Source: Chryseobacterium sp. SC28 (GTDB lineage: Bacteria > Bacteroidota > Bacteroidia > Flavobacteriales > Weeksellaceae). Taken from it: a stretch of 64,000 nucleotides of DNA. A program made the translations under genes and the position numbers. This document shows, in pieces, positions 30,101-39,500 of the stretch. The notes under the pieces are model-generated. The model had not been told where the DNA came from. It saw nothing but the letters and a program-made list of their open reading frames with translations, and searched no databases. Each line of letters begins with the position of its first letter. The stretch's first letter is position 1. Location of the stretch: positions 121,869-185,868 of the forward strand of contig NZ_QOVY01000003.1 of assembly GCF_003932955.1 (NCBI RefSeq), given 5' to 3'.

Positions 30101-30661
30101 GCAGAAGCATTAGTTGCAAAAGGCGAGCGGAACAAAGCCATCGAAATTCTGGATCTGGCCAACCGCGAAATTCCGGTTTCCAAATACGACGATCCCCGAT
30201 CGCTGAGTTCTATCGTTTATGCCTACATCGTGGCCGGACAAGAACAAAAAGGCCTGCAACTGGCGGAAGATCTCAAAAAAGGAATCTTCGAAGAATACGA
30301 TTATTACACCAGATTGTCGCCAAAATTCCAAGCGTATGCCGCGCGGCAGATGAAAACCAAACCGATGGAATATTCGCTCGTCGTAGGCGCGGTTTCGGAT
30401 GCTTACAACAAGATCGGTCAGAAAGAAAAAGGTTACCAATATCTTGTCAACTCTCTGAATGTCATAGACAAACGCTTCGACAGCTTTATCAAAGATCTAC
30501 AGGAAATGGGCAAGGAAAAAGCCTACAACAAAGCCGATGACGTTCAGCACGTTACCTCATTCTATTCCTATCTCTTCGATATTATGAGGGATTACGACAC
30601 CACTTATGAAGCCGAAAAGATGGATCAAATCACGAAAAAGCTGATGAAAGTCACACAGTAA
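27176..30661 (+). CDS. DUF2723 multi-pass membrane protein (GT117-like)
   Basis: 1161 aa. About twelve hydrophobic segments lie in residues 12-310 and 555-665. The N-terminal signature SFWDCGEYISSAVKLEVTHA defines DUF2723, a family with the protein-O-mannosyltransferase-like GT-C fold. A soluble part with TPR-like helices (about 960-1140) follows. It probably transfers a lipid-linked sugar to surface protein or glycan; no substrate can be read. The ATG is 3 bp after a TTATAAG region; no clean TAnnTTTG box was found. Followed by a terminator. Confidence 0.85.
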   Translation: MKNWTFKQWNNVLGWFVFAIALVTYLSTIEPNFSFWDCGEYISSAVKLEVTHAPGAALFQLVGAVVALFAFGDGQHYSLLINAMSALCSAFTILFLFWTITHLVRRLLDKEFENITIAEEIAILFSGAVGALCFTFSDSFWFSAVEGEVYAMATMFIALIVWLITKWENEYLEKDNERWIILLFFVIGLSIGVHMMCMLALPAVCLIYYARNYKFTWKTFLIANAVTLLILIMVFKVVFPVIITLFGKSEIFFVNGLGLPFHSGTVFAFVILVLLSYLLINYTRKTGKSIYQTIALSLVYMMIGFSCWLVIPIRANANPPMNLNDPDNALGMLDYYNREQYGDWPTIYGQNYTAYLDANGILKNEDGSYKTQKTGDTYEKDPKTGRYRLVGEKFNYVFNPQHVSLFPRMFSEDKSVIPNYISMYGAPDFTFNYDNEQVAESPEAKQFFDELRQKYENGTIKMEDYLKAKQYELIKVQRPTLAQNLDYFITFQNYYYFVRYLLWNFSGRQNDLEGHMENTNGNFITGIPFIDNNLWGDQAEMPAKFHNESTVKFFMLPLILGLLGFFFQLNKDFGRFYAILSLFILTSVGIVFYTGMKPFEPRERDYAMVGSFYAFAIWIGLGVASIYWMLQKKIKSQGAQVLVGVVLLGIPLMMGFQNYNVHDRSERYAAYDYAYSSLKSLPKNDIMFVYGDNDTYPVWAIQETEEFRPDVKVVNFTLLSTPWNIDQVKRRTYDSMPVPSTFTHEDYREGSNDQVYMMSKNDWANIFDNMKDQGVPDTEMAGFRKYLTQDSMTLKEAVNFLKMKSPEKDEIIKMIFGEERYEKFNFLPVSKFVLPVNIDNAIKSGIITPEEAKNAEKQILIDYKGSSMFKNNLLMMDILANFDWKRPINFSSGGIYDGSNLFFLSNYLKFDGFSYRLVPIKTEESPDGELGMVNADELYKVVKNYRWGNFKNLKTHFDETCTQNIVSYRSSASRAAEALVAKGERNKAIEILDLANREIPVSKYDDPRSLSSIVYAYIVAGQEQKGLQLAEDLKKGIFEEYDYYTRLSPKFQAYAARQMKTKPMEYSLVVGAVSDAYNKIGQKEKGYQYLVNSLNVIDKRFDSFIKDLQEMGKEKAYNKADDVQHVTSFYSYLFDIMRDYDTTYEAEKMDQITKKLMKVTQ

Positions 30662-30670
30662 ACCAATCAA

Positions 30671-30698
30671 GCGTCCCGAAAGTTCGGGGCGTTTTTTT
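30671..30698 (+). terminator. Intrinsic terminator of the DUF2723 gene
   Basis: GC-rich stem CGTCCCGAA / TTCGGGGCG closed by AG, then seven T. Confidence 0.85.
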
Positions 30699-30714
30699 AT
30701 TTAGCCAGATTTTT

Positions 30715-30811
30715 AGGAGCTATTTCCCGCTTTCCGCTATATCTTTTTTGTCTTGGTCTTCGCCTGCGCTCAAACCAAGACAAAAAAGGATGCCGCTGCA
30801 ATCGGGGCTAA
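30715..30811. repeat. Long intergenic hairpin element
   Basis: ATCTTTTTTGTCTTGGT (30741-30757) is repeated inverted at 30774-30791 with a single extra base, around a GC-rich loop. The outer flanks GAGCTATTTCCCGC and ATCGGGGCTA are also partly complementary. From memory, similar extragenic palindromes with a variable inner stem recur in flavobacterial genomes; only one copy is in this window. Confidence 0.5.
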
Positions 30812-30917
30812 TGGTTTACAACAAAGATTAAAACCTAATCGATCAATAGAAATTTCCAAGAAAATAAGAATATGTTTCGCTAACAACAAACAACTATTAA
30901 CCAATTGATAATCAACG

Positions 30918-31445
30918 ATGACCAACTATTGCGCATTCCTCCGCGGCGTCAACGTCAAAGGAACTAATATGAAAATGGCCGATGTCTGCAAAGTCTTTTC
31001 AGATGCGGGTATGGAGAACGTGACTTCCGTTTTGGCTTCCGGAAATATTCTGTTTCAATCTGATAAAACGGCTTCGGATTTAAAGAAAATATTAGAAAAA
31101 GCATTGTCGGATCATTTCAGTTACGACGCTTTTCTCTTCATTAAAACCGAAAATGAAATCAATCAAATCGTAAAGCGTAATCCTTTTTCAGCAAAAGAAA
31201 ATTTCCACAACTATGTATTTCTTGGCAACGGAAAAGTAGAACAAACTTTGGTGCAAGAATTTGAACAGTCAAAAAAAGAAGAAGGCGAGCAAGGAAAAAT
31301 GGTCAATGAAATCTTCTATTGGCAGGTCGCAAAAGGGCAGACTTTGGAAAGTGCTTTTGGGAAAATCCTTGGCAGAAAAAGCCTGAAAGATAAGATGACC
31401 AGCCGGAATATTAATACATTTGAAAAGATTATAAAAAAGATTTGA
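30918..31445 (+). CDS. DUF1697 domain protein
   Basis: 175 aa. The N-terminal NYCAFLRGVNVKGTNMKMAD and LASGNILFQSD blocks are diagnostic of DUF1697, small cytoplasmic alpha/beta proteins of unknown activity found singly in many genomes. The ending SRNINTFEKIIKKI is also typical. No operon partners. Confidence 0.85.
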   Translation: MTNYCAFLRGVNVKGTNMKMADVCKVFSDAGMENVTSVLASGNILFQSDKTASDLKKILEKALSDHFSYDAFLFIKTENEINQIVKRNPFSAKENFHNYVFLGNGKVEQTLVQEFEQSKKEEGEQGKMVNEIFYWQVAKGQTLESAFGKILGRKSLKDKMTSRNINTFEKIIKKI

Positions 31446-31518
31446 ATCTATTTTCATTTTATTTTCATTATTTTAGCAATACCAAATTCAGAAAAAATGA
31501 TCATCAAAAAAACTAAAA

Positions 31519-31683
31519 ATGCATATTGATCAGTTTCCCGATGAAAGGAAATTGATGCGGTCATCGTGCGTCTATTTTATTAAAAAATTAGAAACCAGAA
31601 TAAAAGAATCTCAAAATAATGAGGTGGGCGATGAGGAAATGGTTAAAAAAGAAATGCACGAGTGCTTCATATCAAATACCTGA
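31519..31683 (+). CDS. Hypothetical 54-aa charged protein
   Basis: Begins MHIDQFPDERKLMRSS and is rich in Lys/Glu, predicted helical, with no signal peptide. The frame is open for 54 codons in a 405-bp gap that otherwise has no gene. The downstream text in another frame (about 31684-31735) also looks codon-like, so it may be a remnant of a longer frameshifted gene. No homologue recognised. Confidence 0.3.
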   Translation: MHIDQFPDERKLMRSSCVYFIKKLETRIKESQNNEVGDEEMVKKEMHECFISNT

Positions 31684-31749
31684 AATCTGCCCAATTTGGA
31701 ATTGAAAGAATCTATTAGGATTCCCAATGTGAAGAAATACTTTAATAAC

Positions 31750-31786
31750 AACCCTTTCGAAGTTTCTGCTCCTGAAAGGGTTTCTT
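31750..31786 (+). terminator. Hairpin upstream of kdsA
   Basis: AACCCTTTC / GAAAGGGTT stem followed by TTCTTAT. It may terminate the small upstream ORF and insulate kdsA. Confidence 0.5.
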
Positions 31787-31796
31787 ATAAAAATCT

Positions 31797-31804
31797 TACA
31801 TTTG
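31797..31804 (+). promoter_or_regulatory. -7 box of kdsA
   Basis: TACATTTG matches TAnnTTTG, 46 bp before the kdsA start codon and just after a hairpin. Confidence 0.45.
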
Positions 31805-31850
31805 CAGACCTATTTTAGAGAATTTAACGTCAAAAATTCAAAATTAAAAA

Positions 31851-32660
31851 ATGATACAATTTCTAAATAACATTCATCACAAAGATTCCACCAATTTCTT
31901 CCTCATTGCCGGCCCTTGCGCCATCGAGGAGGAGACTATGGCGCTGCAAATCGCGGAACACATCGTAAAACTTTCGGACAAATATAATATTCCCTACATT
32001 TTTAAAGGGTCTTTCCGGAAAGCCAACCGCAGCCGCGTAGATTCTTTCACCGGAATTGGCGATGAAAAAGCACTGAAAATCCTGCGCAAAGTAGGAGAGA
32101 CCTTCGATATCCCAACAACCACCGATATTCACGAGAACGCTCACGCAGCGCTGGCGGCAGAATATGTAGACGTCTTGCAAATCCCCGCGTTTCTCGTGAG
32201 GCAAACCGACCTTCTCATTGCGGCCGCCGAAACAGGAAAGGCGGTGACGCTCAAAAAAGGCCAATTCCTCTCTCCTGAAGCAATGAAATTTGCCGTTCAG
32301 AAAGTCAAAGATTCTGGGAACGAGAAGACGGCTATCATCGAACGCGGGAACACTTTTGGTTATACAGATTTGGTGGTCGATTTCCGAGGAATCCCGACGA
32401 TGCGGCAATACGCGCCCGTTATTTTGGATGTCACCCATTCCCTGCAGCAGCCCAATCAAAACTCAGGCGTCACGGGTGGCCGGCCGGAACTGATAGAAAC
32501 TATTGCCAAAGCCGGAATTGCCGTGGGCGCCGATGGTTTGTTCATAGAAACGCATCCCGATCCGGCGTGTGCAAAATCCGACGGTGCCAATATGCTGAAA
32601 CTGGATCTGCTGGACGCTTTGCTTGGGAAACTGACGAGAATACGAGAAGCAATCTTATAA
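31851..32660 (+). CDS. kdsA: 3-deoxy-8-phosphooctulonate synthase (KDO-8-P synthase)
   Basis: 269 aa class I aldolase of the DAHP/KDO8P family, condensing arabinose-5-phosphate with phosphoenolpyruvate for lipid A core synthesis. Family blocks: LIAGPCAIEEE, FKGSFRKANRSR, GIGDEKALKIL, DVLQIPAFLVRQTDL, LKKGQFLSPE, IERGNTFGYTDLVVDFR, DVTHSLQQPN and the C-terminal FIETHPDPACAKSDGANM. The FGYTDLV box, with Asp where metal-independent enzymes carry Asn, does not by itself decide metal use. Single gene. Confidence 0.96.
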   Translation: MIQFLNNIHHKDSTNFFLIAGPCAIEEETMALQIAEHIVKLSDKYNIPYIFKGSFRKANRSRVDSFTGIGDEKALKILRKVGETFDIPTTTDIHENAHAALAAEYVDVLQIPAFLVRQTDLLIAAAETGKAVTLKKGQFLSPEAMKFAVQKVKDSGNEKTAIIERGNTFGYTDLVVDFRGIPTMRQYAPVILDVTHSLQQPNQNSGVTGGRPELIETIAKAGIAVGADGLFIETHPDPACAKSDGANMLKLDLLDALLGKLTRIREAIL

Positions 32661-32818
32661 AATATAAAGTCCGGAAATTCCGGATATTTTTGTGGTTGAT
32701 ACCCGTAAAAATCAAAATTGTAAATTCAATGTTTTCCCTTGGAAAAAGAAGTTTGGCGCAATCCTTCAGTTTTTTGTACAACAAATGCAAATATTCTTCC
32801 GTTCTTTAGATTAATTGT

Positions 32819-32826
32819 TATTTTTG
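32819..32826 (+). promoter_or_regulatory. -7 box of the TonB-dependent receptor gene
   Basis: TATTTTTG matches TAnnTTTG. It overlaps the beginning of the longest open frame (32815), so the TTG at 32878, which starts a good signal peptide, is preferred. Confidence 0.45.
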
Positions 32827-32877
32827 CCTTTATTAAGATTCATTTTCAAAAAATATCCATCGAAAAAAATTACAACT

Positions 32878-35313
32878 TTGAAAAACTATATTCTCCTCAT
32901 TCTTTTTTTATTGCCCGTGCTGGGTTTTTCTCAAATCAATCTAAAAGTTCTGGACGAAGATGGCAAAGCAGTTTCCGATGCCCAAGTTGCTTACAACAAC
33001 CAAACATACCAAACCGACAAAAACGGCTATGTCAAAATCCCCATTGCTGATTCGGAGCAAACCTTGACGGTCTCCAAAGGAAACTTCAAAGGGTTTTCAA
33101 AGGTCATTAAAACGACGCCGAAAACGCAGAATGTGAATGTGCTTTTTCTGCCCTCTGGCAAGGAGAACGAGATTCAAGAAGTTGTTTTTCAGAAAAGGGC
33201 GAGATTCAAGACCAACGATATCACTTCCGTAGAAATCTCTGCCAAGGAAGCCAAAGAAGTGGCCTCATTAGCAGGCGGCGTAGAAGGTCTTTTGAAAAGC
33301 TTGCCGTCTGTAAACTCCAATGCAGAGCTGAGTTCGCAATATATGGTGAGAGGCGGTAGCTACGACGAGAATCTGATTTACATCAATGATATCGAGCTTT
33401 ATAGACCGTTTTTGATCAGAAATTCTTTGCAGGAAGGGATGAGCATCATCAATCCAGATATGGTTTCGACGATCAACTTTTCTGCCGGTGGTTTCGAGCC
33501 GCGATATGGCGACAAAATGTCGTCTGCACTCAATATCTACTACCGCCAGCCTGAAAATATGGAGCTTTCCGGCGAGGCCAGTTTAATCGGCGGAAGATTG
33601 ACGGGTGGATTTGCCTCCAAAAACAAAAAATTTACAGGATTAATTTCGGGGCGATATCGCAATACCAATCTGGTTCTCAATACTTTGAACGAAGATACCG
33701 ATTTTAACCCACGCTATGGCGATGTGCAGACTTATCTCAATTATCAGTTCAACGACAAATGGTCCGTTTCATTCCTGGGATATTATGCCAAAAATGATTA
33801 CGAGATGGTTCCCAAAGAAAAGGAAGTGGACTTTGGAAGTCTTTTCCAACCGCTGAAACTCACGGTTTTCTACAATGGGCAGGAAGATGACCAATACAAG
33901 AATATGATGGGAACGGTGAGCGTCAACTTCAAGCCGAGCAAAAAATGGCATTTGTCACTCGATAATTTCGCCTATCAAAACAGAGAACGAGAATATTACA
34001 CCCTTGCGGCGGGTTATATTTTGGAAGCCTTTGATGAGGAAGGAAATCCTGTTGCGGGCTACGATGCGGGCGGACAGATAGACCACGCGAGAAACGATTT
34101 ACTGGTGAGGGTCGCCGGTTCGCAGTTCCGGACCCGATTTTCTCCCGATGTCAATACAGACTTCGAAGTCGGCGTGAAATACGAAAGAGAAAGCATCAAA
34201 GATTTTACCAATGAATGGCAGTTTATCGATTCCATCGGCTACAGCAATCCGAGAGATTTTGTGATCCCGGGAAATCTGGACGCTTCTGCCCTCAACCTTA
34301 ACTATTCTATCGCCGGACAAAACGACATCGATCCCACTCGCATATCTGCTTATGCGCAGTTTTCCAAAAAGTTCTATTGGGGAAGCAACAGGGTTTTCAT
34401 CAATGGTGGTGCCAGAATTCAGAACTGGAGCTTCAACGAGGAAACCTTGGTAAGCCCGAGAGCGCAGTTTGCCATCAAGCCGGATTGGGATATGGATATG
34501 CTTTTCAGATTGGCCGGAGGGGTTTACTATCAAGCGCCTTTTTATAAAGAAATCAAAGATTTGACGGGCGCTTTCAACCCGGATATTAAAGCGCAAAGGT
34601 CTTATCAGGTCATTCTTGCCAACGATTATGAATTCAAATTCAAAGAACGGAATTTCAAACTGACCACCGAGGCTTATTACAAAAAGATGGATAAGCTGAT
34701 CCCGTATTATCTGGATAATATGCGGGTAAGATATTCCGGCAAAAATAACGCAGAGGGCTACGCCTATGGTATCGATGCCCGCTTGTTTGGCCAGTTTGTT
34801 CCGGGAATCGATTCGTGGGTTTCTGCCAGTTATGCGAGAGTCTATCAGAATATTGATGGGATGGGCTACATCCCGAGACCAACGGATCAGCGCTTCCGTT
34901 TTTCTATGTTCTATCAGGATTATATGCCCAAATTTCCAAGTATGAGGGTCAATTTGACCTTGACGTTTGCCAGCGGATTGCCGTCGGGAACGCCGGTTTT
35001 GTTTGATGCCAACGGATTGCCGGATTATTTGGCGGCTTATCGTTATCAGAAAACTTTGCCTTCTTACAAAAGGGTGGATATCGGTATGACAAAGGTTTTC
35101 ATCGATCAAAAAGACAACAAGGCGAGTGGCGATTTCTGGGGCAAATTTAAGGAACTGAGCTTAGGAGTTCAGATTTTCAACGCCTTTAACATCAATAATA
35201 CGATTGCGAACCAATGGATCAGCGATGTCAATTCTTCGCCGCAATTGTATTATCCGGTTCCGGTGAGGTTGACGGGAAGATTCTTCAATGTTAAGATAGA
35301 ATTCAAACTTTAG
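32878..35313 (+). CDS. TonB-dependent outer-membrane receptor
   Basis: 811 aa from TTG 32878, giving the signal peptide LKNYILLILFLLPVLGFSQ. Order: carboxypeptidase-regulatory-like beta sandwich (INLKVLDEDGK..., about 20-100), plug domain (GGVEGLLKSLPSVN, then RGGSYDENLIYINDIELYRP), and a 22-strand-type barrel ending FFNVKIEFKL. There is no SusD neighbour, so it is not an obvious glycan receptor; iron chelate or a peptide are possible substrates. Confidence 0.85.
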   Translation: MKNYILLILFLLPVLGFSQINLKVLDEDGKAVSDAQVAYNNQTYQTDKNGYVKIPIADSEQTLTVSKGNFKGFSKVIKTTPKTQNVNVLFLPSGKENEIQEVVFQKRARFKTNDITSVEISAKEAKEVASLAGGVEGLLKSLPSVNSNAELSSQYMVRGGSYDENLIYINDIELYRPFLIRNSLQEGMSIINPDMVSTINFSAGGFEPRYGDKMSSALNIYYRQPENMELSGEASLIGGRLTGGFASKNKKFTGLISGRYRNTNLVLNTLNEDTDFNPRYGDVQTYLNYQFNDKWSVSFLGYYAKNDYEMVPKEKEVDFGSLFQPLKLTVFYNGQEDDQYKNMMGTVSVNFKPSKKWHLSLDNFAYQNREREYYTLAAGYILEAFDEEGNPVAGYDAGGQIDHARNDLLVRVAGSQFRTRFSPDVNTDFEVGVKYERESIKDFTNEWQFIDSIGYSNPRDFVIPGNLDASALNLNYSIAGQNDIDPTRISAYAQFSKKFYWGSNRVFINGGARIQNWSFNEETLVSPRAQFAIKPDWDMDMLFRLAGGVYYQAPFYKEIKDLTGAFNPDIKAQRSYQVILANDYEFKFKERNFKLTTEAYYKKMDKLIPYYLDNMRVRYSGKNNAEGYAYGIDARLFGQFVPGIDSWVSASYARVYQNIDGMGYIPRPTDQRFRFSMFYQDYMPKFPSMRVNLTLTFASGLPSGTPVLFDANGLPDYLAAYRYQKTLPSYKRVDIGMTKVFIDQKDNKASGDFWGKFKELSLGVQIFNAFNINNTIANQWISDVNSSPQLYYPVPVRLTGRFFNVKIEFKL

Positions 35314-35342
35314 CAAGCCGGATTTTTCAAAAATAAAAGAAT

Positions 35343-35369
35343 AAAACTTCCTTTTTTGGGAGTTTTTTT
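35343..35369 (+). terminator. Intrinsic terminator of the TonB-dependent receptor gene
   Basis: AAAACTTCC / GGGAGTTTT stem around a T-rich loop and followed by more T, 30 bp after the stop. Confidence 0.65.
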
Positions 35370-35402
35370 GCTGTGTGGATGTGCGAAGAAAAGAAAGATT
35401 GG

Positions 35403-36119
35403 TTAAAAATAGGAACGGATAAACCGCAGTTTGTGCGTGTGTTTATTCTGATCTTTGTTGAAAATGCCCGTGGAATCCAGACTGTCGATGCGCACTTTTC
35501 CGTGTGCGTGGATGATTTTTTGATCGGCCAGGATGAATCCGACGTGAATAATCCGTCCTTCCGAGTTTTCAAAAAACGCCAAGTCGCCCGGTTTGGCTTC
35601 GTCGATGAAAGTCAGCACGTTGCCCAGTTCTGCTTGCTGATAGGTGTCTCTTGGGATTTTGATGCCGTGAATTTTGTAGATAATTTGAGTAAATCCGCTG
35701 CAGTCGATTCCGAAAAAACTTTTGCCGCCCCAGAGGTAAGGCACGTTCAAAAACTCTTTTGCGCAGTTGGCTATGCTTTCGCTGAGGTTTTGCCCGCGCG
35801 TGGGAGAGCTGGTTTCAAAGGTCACTTCCGATCCCATTGATAGGAGCGTCCGCCCGCTTTCCGTCATCGTCGATTCGAAAGGTTCTTGGATCAGATTGAT
35901 CTTTCGGGAGGCCAAATAGTCATCGGAAGCCGGCGTGATTTGTTTGGTATCCATCCACGCTTCATAGTTGTCGTAGTGCGTTCGGATTCTTGTCCAGTTA
36001 TTCGAAACATCGATGATGTCGGCAGATTCGCCATAGAGAAGCTGGGTGACGATTTCGCTTTTGTCGGAGCAGTCTGCCCGCAGCGGTGCGATGGAAACGT
36101 TGCAAATGCCTTTGTTCAT
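35403..36119 (-). CDS. NlpC/P60 (C40) peptidase with SH3-like domains
   Basis: 238 aa. Residues 1-110 resemble bacterial SH3 domains (ESADIIDVSNNWTRIRTHYD). Residues 120-238 are the papain-like NlpC/P60 domain with the catalytic Cys in GIDCSGFTQ, the His in IIHVGFILAD and a polar residue after it (HAHGKVRIDS). Such enzymes cleave gamma-D-Glu-diaminopimelate bonds in peptidoglycan fragments. No signal peptide is seen, pointing to a cytoplasmic role in muropeptide recycling. It is the last ordinary chromosomal gene before the island. Confidence 0.88.
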   Translation of the reverse strand: MNKGICNVSIAPLRADCSDKSEIVTQLLYGESADIIDVSNNWTRIRTHYDNYEAWMDTKQITPASDDYLASRKINLIQEPFESTMTESGRTLLSMGSEVTFETSSPTRGQNLSESIANCAKEFLNVPYLWGGKSFFGIDCSGFTQIIYKIHGIKIPRDTYQQAELGNVLTFIDEAKPGDLAFFENSEGRIIHVGFILADQKIIHAHGKVRIDSLDSTGIFNKDQNKHTHKLRFIRSYF

Positions 36120-36543
36120 TTTTAATAGTTTAAAATAGGTGCTAATGGGTTTCGGCTTTGATACTCTTTAGAGGTCAACACCATATTGGTTACCTGAATT
36201 AGTTTTTGAAAACTTTTTGTTGGCTTTCAACCTGTTTTTCGTTTTTTTAGTCTAAAGTTAAGCTTTGCACAATGCTCATATTGTGGATTTCTTAATTTTC
36301 AAATTTATGCTTTTTTGGTTAATGCGTTGGAAAAAAATGTGGCATTGTGGGGCTGGAGCTTTACTTTATCCGTCATTTTGGTAAGTTTTTTGGCCATTTT
36401 AGTCCTGCAATATCTTTTCTACAGCTTGCTCTCAGTGGCGAACCAAAAAAATACCGAACCAACACAAATATACACAAAACTGTAAGTTAGACAACGTCGT
36501 TTCGGCTTTTCCCGTTGAGGTCAACGGTGGTTGACCGCTTGGG
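36120..36543. other. Junction between core chromosome and defence island
   Basis: 424 bp with no gene. It holds a perfect inverted repeat GGTCAAC-GGTG-GTTGACC (36519-36536), 8 bp beyond the hsdR stop, and GTTAGAC at 36486-36492 that fits an integron R' box. A further GGTCAAC lies at 36172. These could be the worn outer end of the cassette-like island; no direct repeat pair marking an integration was recognised. Confidence 0.35.
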
Positions 36544-39500
36544 CTAATATGATCCGTAAACACTGATTCCTCCTCCAAAATATTGATGCTTTAAATGTTC
36601 ATATACTAAGTTCGTTTTTAAGTCAATGTCATCAGTATGATAAGTCGGGTATGGCAATGTTTCAAATAAGGTCTTACTTACTGTATTGAAAACTGCTGCT
36701 GCTGTTACTGATTTATCTGCCCATTGGTCAACTCTTAATTTTTCTTTTTTCAATTCTTCAAGTAGCTCAATAGAAATTTTCTTTATTTCGTTCTTTTCCT
36801 TTTCTTCAAGTTTTTTGCCTTGTCTAAGTATATCGAAAATTGCTTTTTGCTCGTCCGTCAGACCTTCTCGTTTGGTGTCGGCTTCTTCTTTAGAATAGGC
36901 GTTTACAAGTTCAATCAGTTTTCTGAAAGTCTCCTTGATTACAACATCGTCTTTTCCTCTGTTATATTCTTCGATAATCTCTTGATAGCGTTTATAATAA
37001 TCGACAGTCAAAGGATTTCGTTCAACCATTTGTTTTAATTGTTTTTCAATCTTGTCTTTGAGTGAGTGAACAACGGTGTTTTTATTATTTGTTTTCAAAA
37101 AGTACTGCTCCAATAATTCAAAATTCAACCCGCTCAGGTCAATGATTTTCTCCTCATTGTGGCTTGGTTCGGCCACCATATTTTCTATAGATTCATCCAC
37201 AACGGCTTGGATTTTTTTCATTATATCCGCAACATCTGCACTTTCTACGTTATCCTCAATTGCAGTGTAAATGACATCAATGGCGTTCTTTCTCGGTGCA
37301 TATTGATTTAATACTTTGTCGGGTTGAAGGGCTTTATATTTCTTAAAAACCTCTCTTGCCAAAAGCTGAAATTTTTGTTTGGTTTCGTCATTTGTGTAAA
37401 CAGCATTTACGGCTTTTTCCATTGCAGCCAATTTGTGCAAACCGTCTGCCTTGATGAGTTCCTGTAAATCGAAATTTACTTCGTCTTGCAAAAAGGTTTC
37501 GGTGGCTTCTAAAGCTTCTTCCAATTGCCTGATAAGTTCTTCCTTTGGCTTTACGGGTGGTTCGGGTGTTTCGCCACCACCGTTACTACCTTCATCACCA
37601 CCAGAACCATACATTGCCAAAGCATCCAGTAAGGCAGTATAAGTTTCAATATAATCCACAATCAAACCGTTGTTTTTGCCTTCGCTGATTCGGTTGGCTC
37701 TTGCAATGGCTTGCATCAATGTATGGGATTTCAACGGCTTGTCTAAATACAATGTAGAAAGGGTAGGCACATCAAAACCTGTAATCCACATGGCACAAAC
37801 AATTACAAAACGGAAAGGGTCATCTTCATCTTTAAACCTTGTTTCAAGGTCTTGCGTATTCATTTTTTCACGGTGTGGTTCAATGTCTAAATCCCATTTC
37901 TGAAACTTTTGAATTTCGTTTTGCTCTGAACTAACAACAACACAGATTTCCGTTTCCTTTATCCATTGCAATTCTCGGCTTTTCTCCAAAAGTTCCTGGT
38001 CGCCATATTTTCCTTTCGAAATTTCTTTTTCCAATTGCTCAACGGTCAGTTTCCAATGGTGCGTGATTAAATCATACATTCTCACGGCAGTGAGTTTATC
38101 CAATGCGATAAACATTCCTTTGCCTTTGTAGCCACGGTTGCAGAAATGCCATACTACGTCTTTGGCAATGGCATCTAATCGTTTCTTAGCGGTAAGTATT
38201 GGATATTCTCGTGCAAAAAGTTGTTTAACCCTGCTACGTTGGTCACTGTCCAAATCTTCGCTTTCGGCATCTATTACGGCTCGTATTTGCTCATTGATGA
38301 CAGGGTTTTTTAATCCTAAATACTCGCCTCTGTTTTCGTAGTAAAGTGGAACGGTTGCACCATCATCCACACTTCGTTTGAAATCGTAACGGGATACGTA
38401 ATCACCAAAAATCCGCTTGGTAATTTCATCATCTTTGAAAAGTGGTGTTCCTGTAAACCCGATAAAGGAAGCGTTTGGCAAAGCATTTCGCAAGTTCATT
38501 GCTAAGTTTCCGCCTTGTGTTCGGTGTGCTTCATCAGAAATAACAATGATATTATCCCGCTTGGTTATTTCTTCTTCAAAGTTGAATTTATGAATGAGTG
38601 TAAACAAATAGCGGTGCTCGCCACCGAGTAATTCTCTCAAATGCTTTCCGCTGCTGGCTTTCAATGAATCTTTAGTGCCTGCTTTTATTTGTGGCACTGC
38701 ACCCACTCCGCTGAAAGTTCCGTAAATCTGGTTGTCTAATTCGTTTCGGTCGGTAACAATTAAGAAGGTATAACTGCCTGTAAACTTATGGTGGATTTTT
38801 TGGCAGAAGAAAACCATTGAGTAAGATTTTCCGCTACCCTGCGTATGCCAAAACACCCCGAGTTTTTGTTTTTCTTCCAAACTGATTTTACCCAATTTGT
38901 AGAGTTCTTCTTTGTGCTGTATGTTTTCAATTGCTTTGTTTACGCCAATAAACTGATGGTTTCGGGCAATAAGTTTTGCCACTTTGCCCAATGAATTATC
39001 AAACAGAATAAAGTTCTCGAATAAATCTAAAAAGCGTTTCTTCTCGCAAACGCCTACAATTATTCTATCTAGTGCCACAATGCCTTCGTCTTCCTCTGTT
39101 ATGCGTTTCCATTCGTGAAAGTGCTGGTATTTGCCGGTAACGCTTCCAATGCGGCTTTCTATTCCGTTGCTCAATATTACAAAAGCGTTGTAATAAAATA
39201 GTTTTGGAATGACATCTTTATAGTCGGTTAAATTATCGTTGTACGCGTTTTCTAATTGGCGGTGAGCTGCTTTTAGTTCTATGAACAGCAGCGGAATCCC
39301 ATTTACAAAACCTATAATATCTGGTCTGCGTTCTCGGTTGCTTTTGCCCTGAACCCACAGTTGGCGAACGGCTAAAAAGTTGTTGTTGTCGGCATTGTCA
39401 AAATCAAAAATCCTTAGCGTTTTATGTTTCGGCAATCCCTTGAGGTTGCCCTCTGTATCTATAAAATCAACAGGAATGCCGTTTCTTAATAATTGATGTT

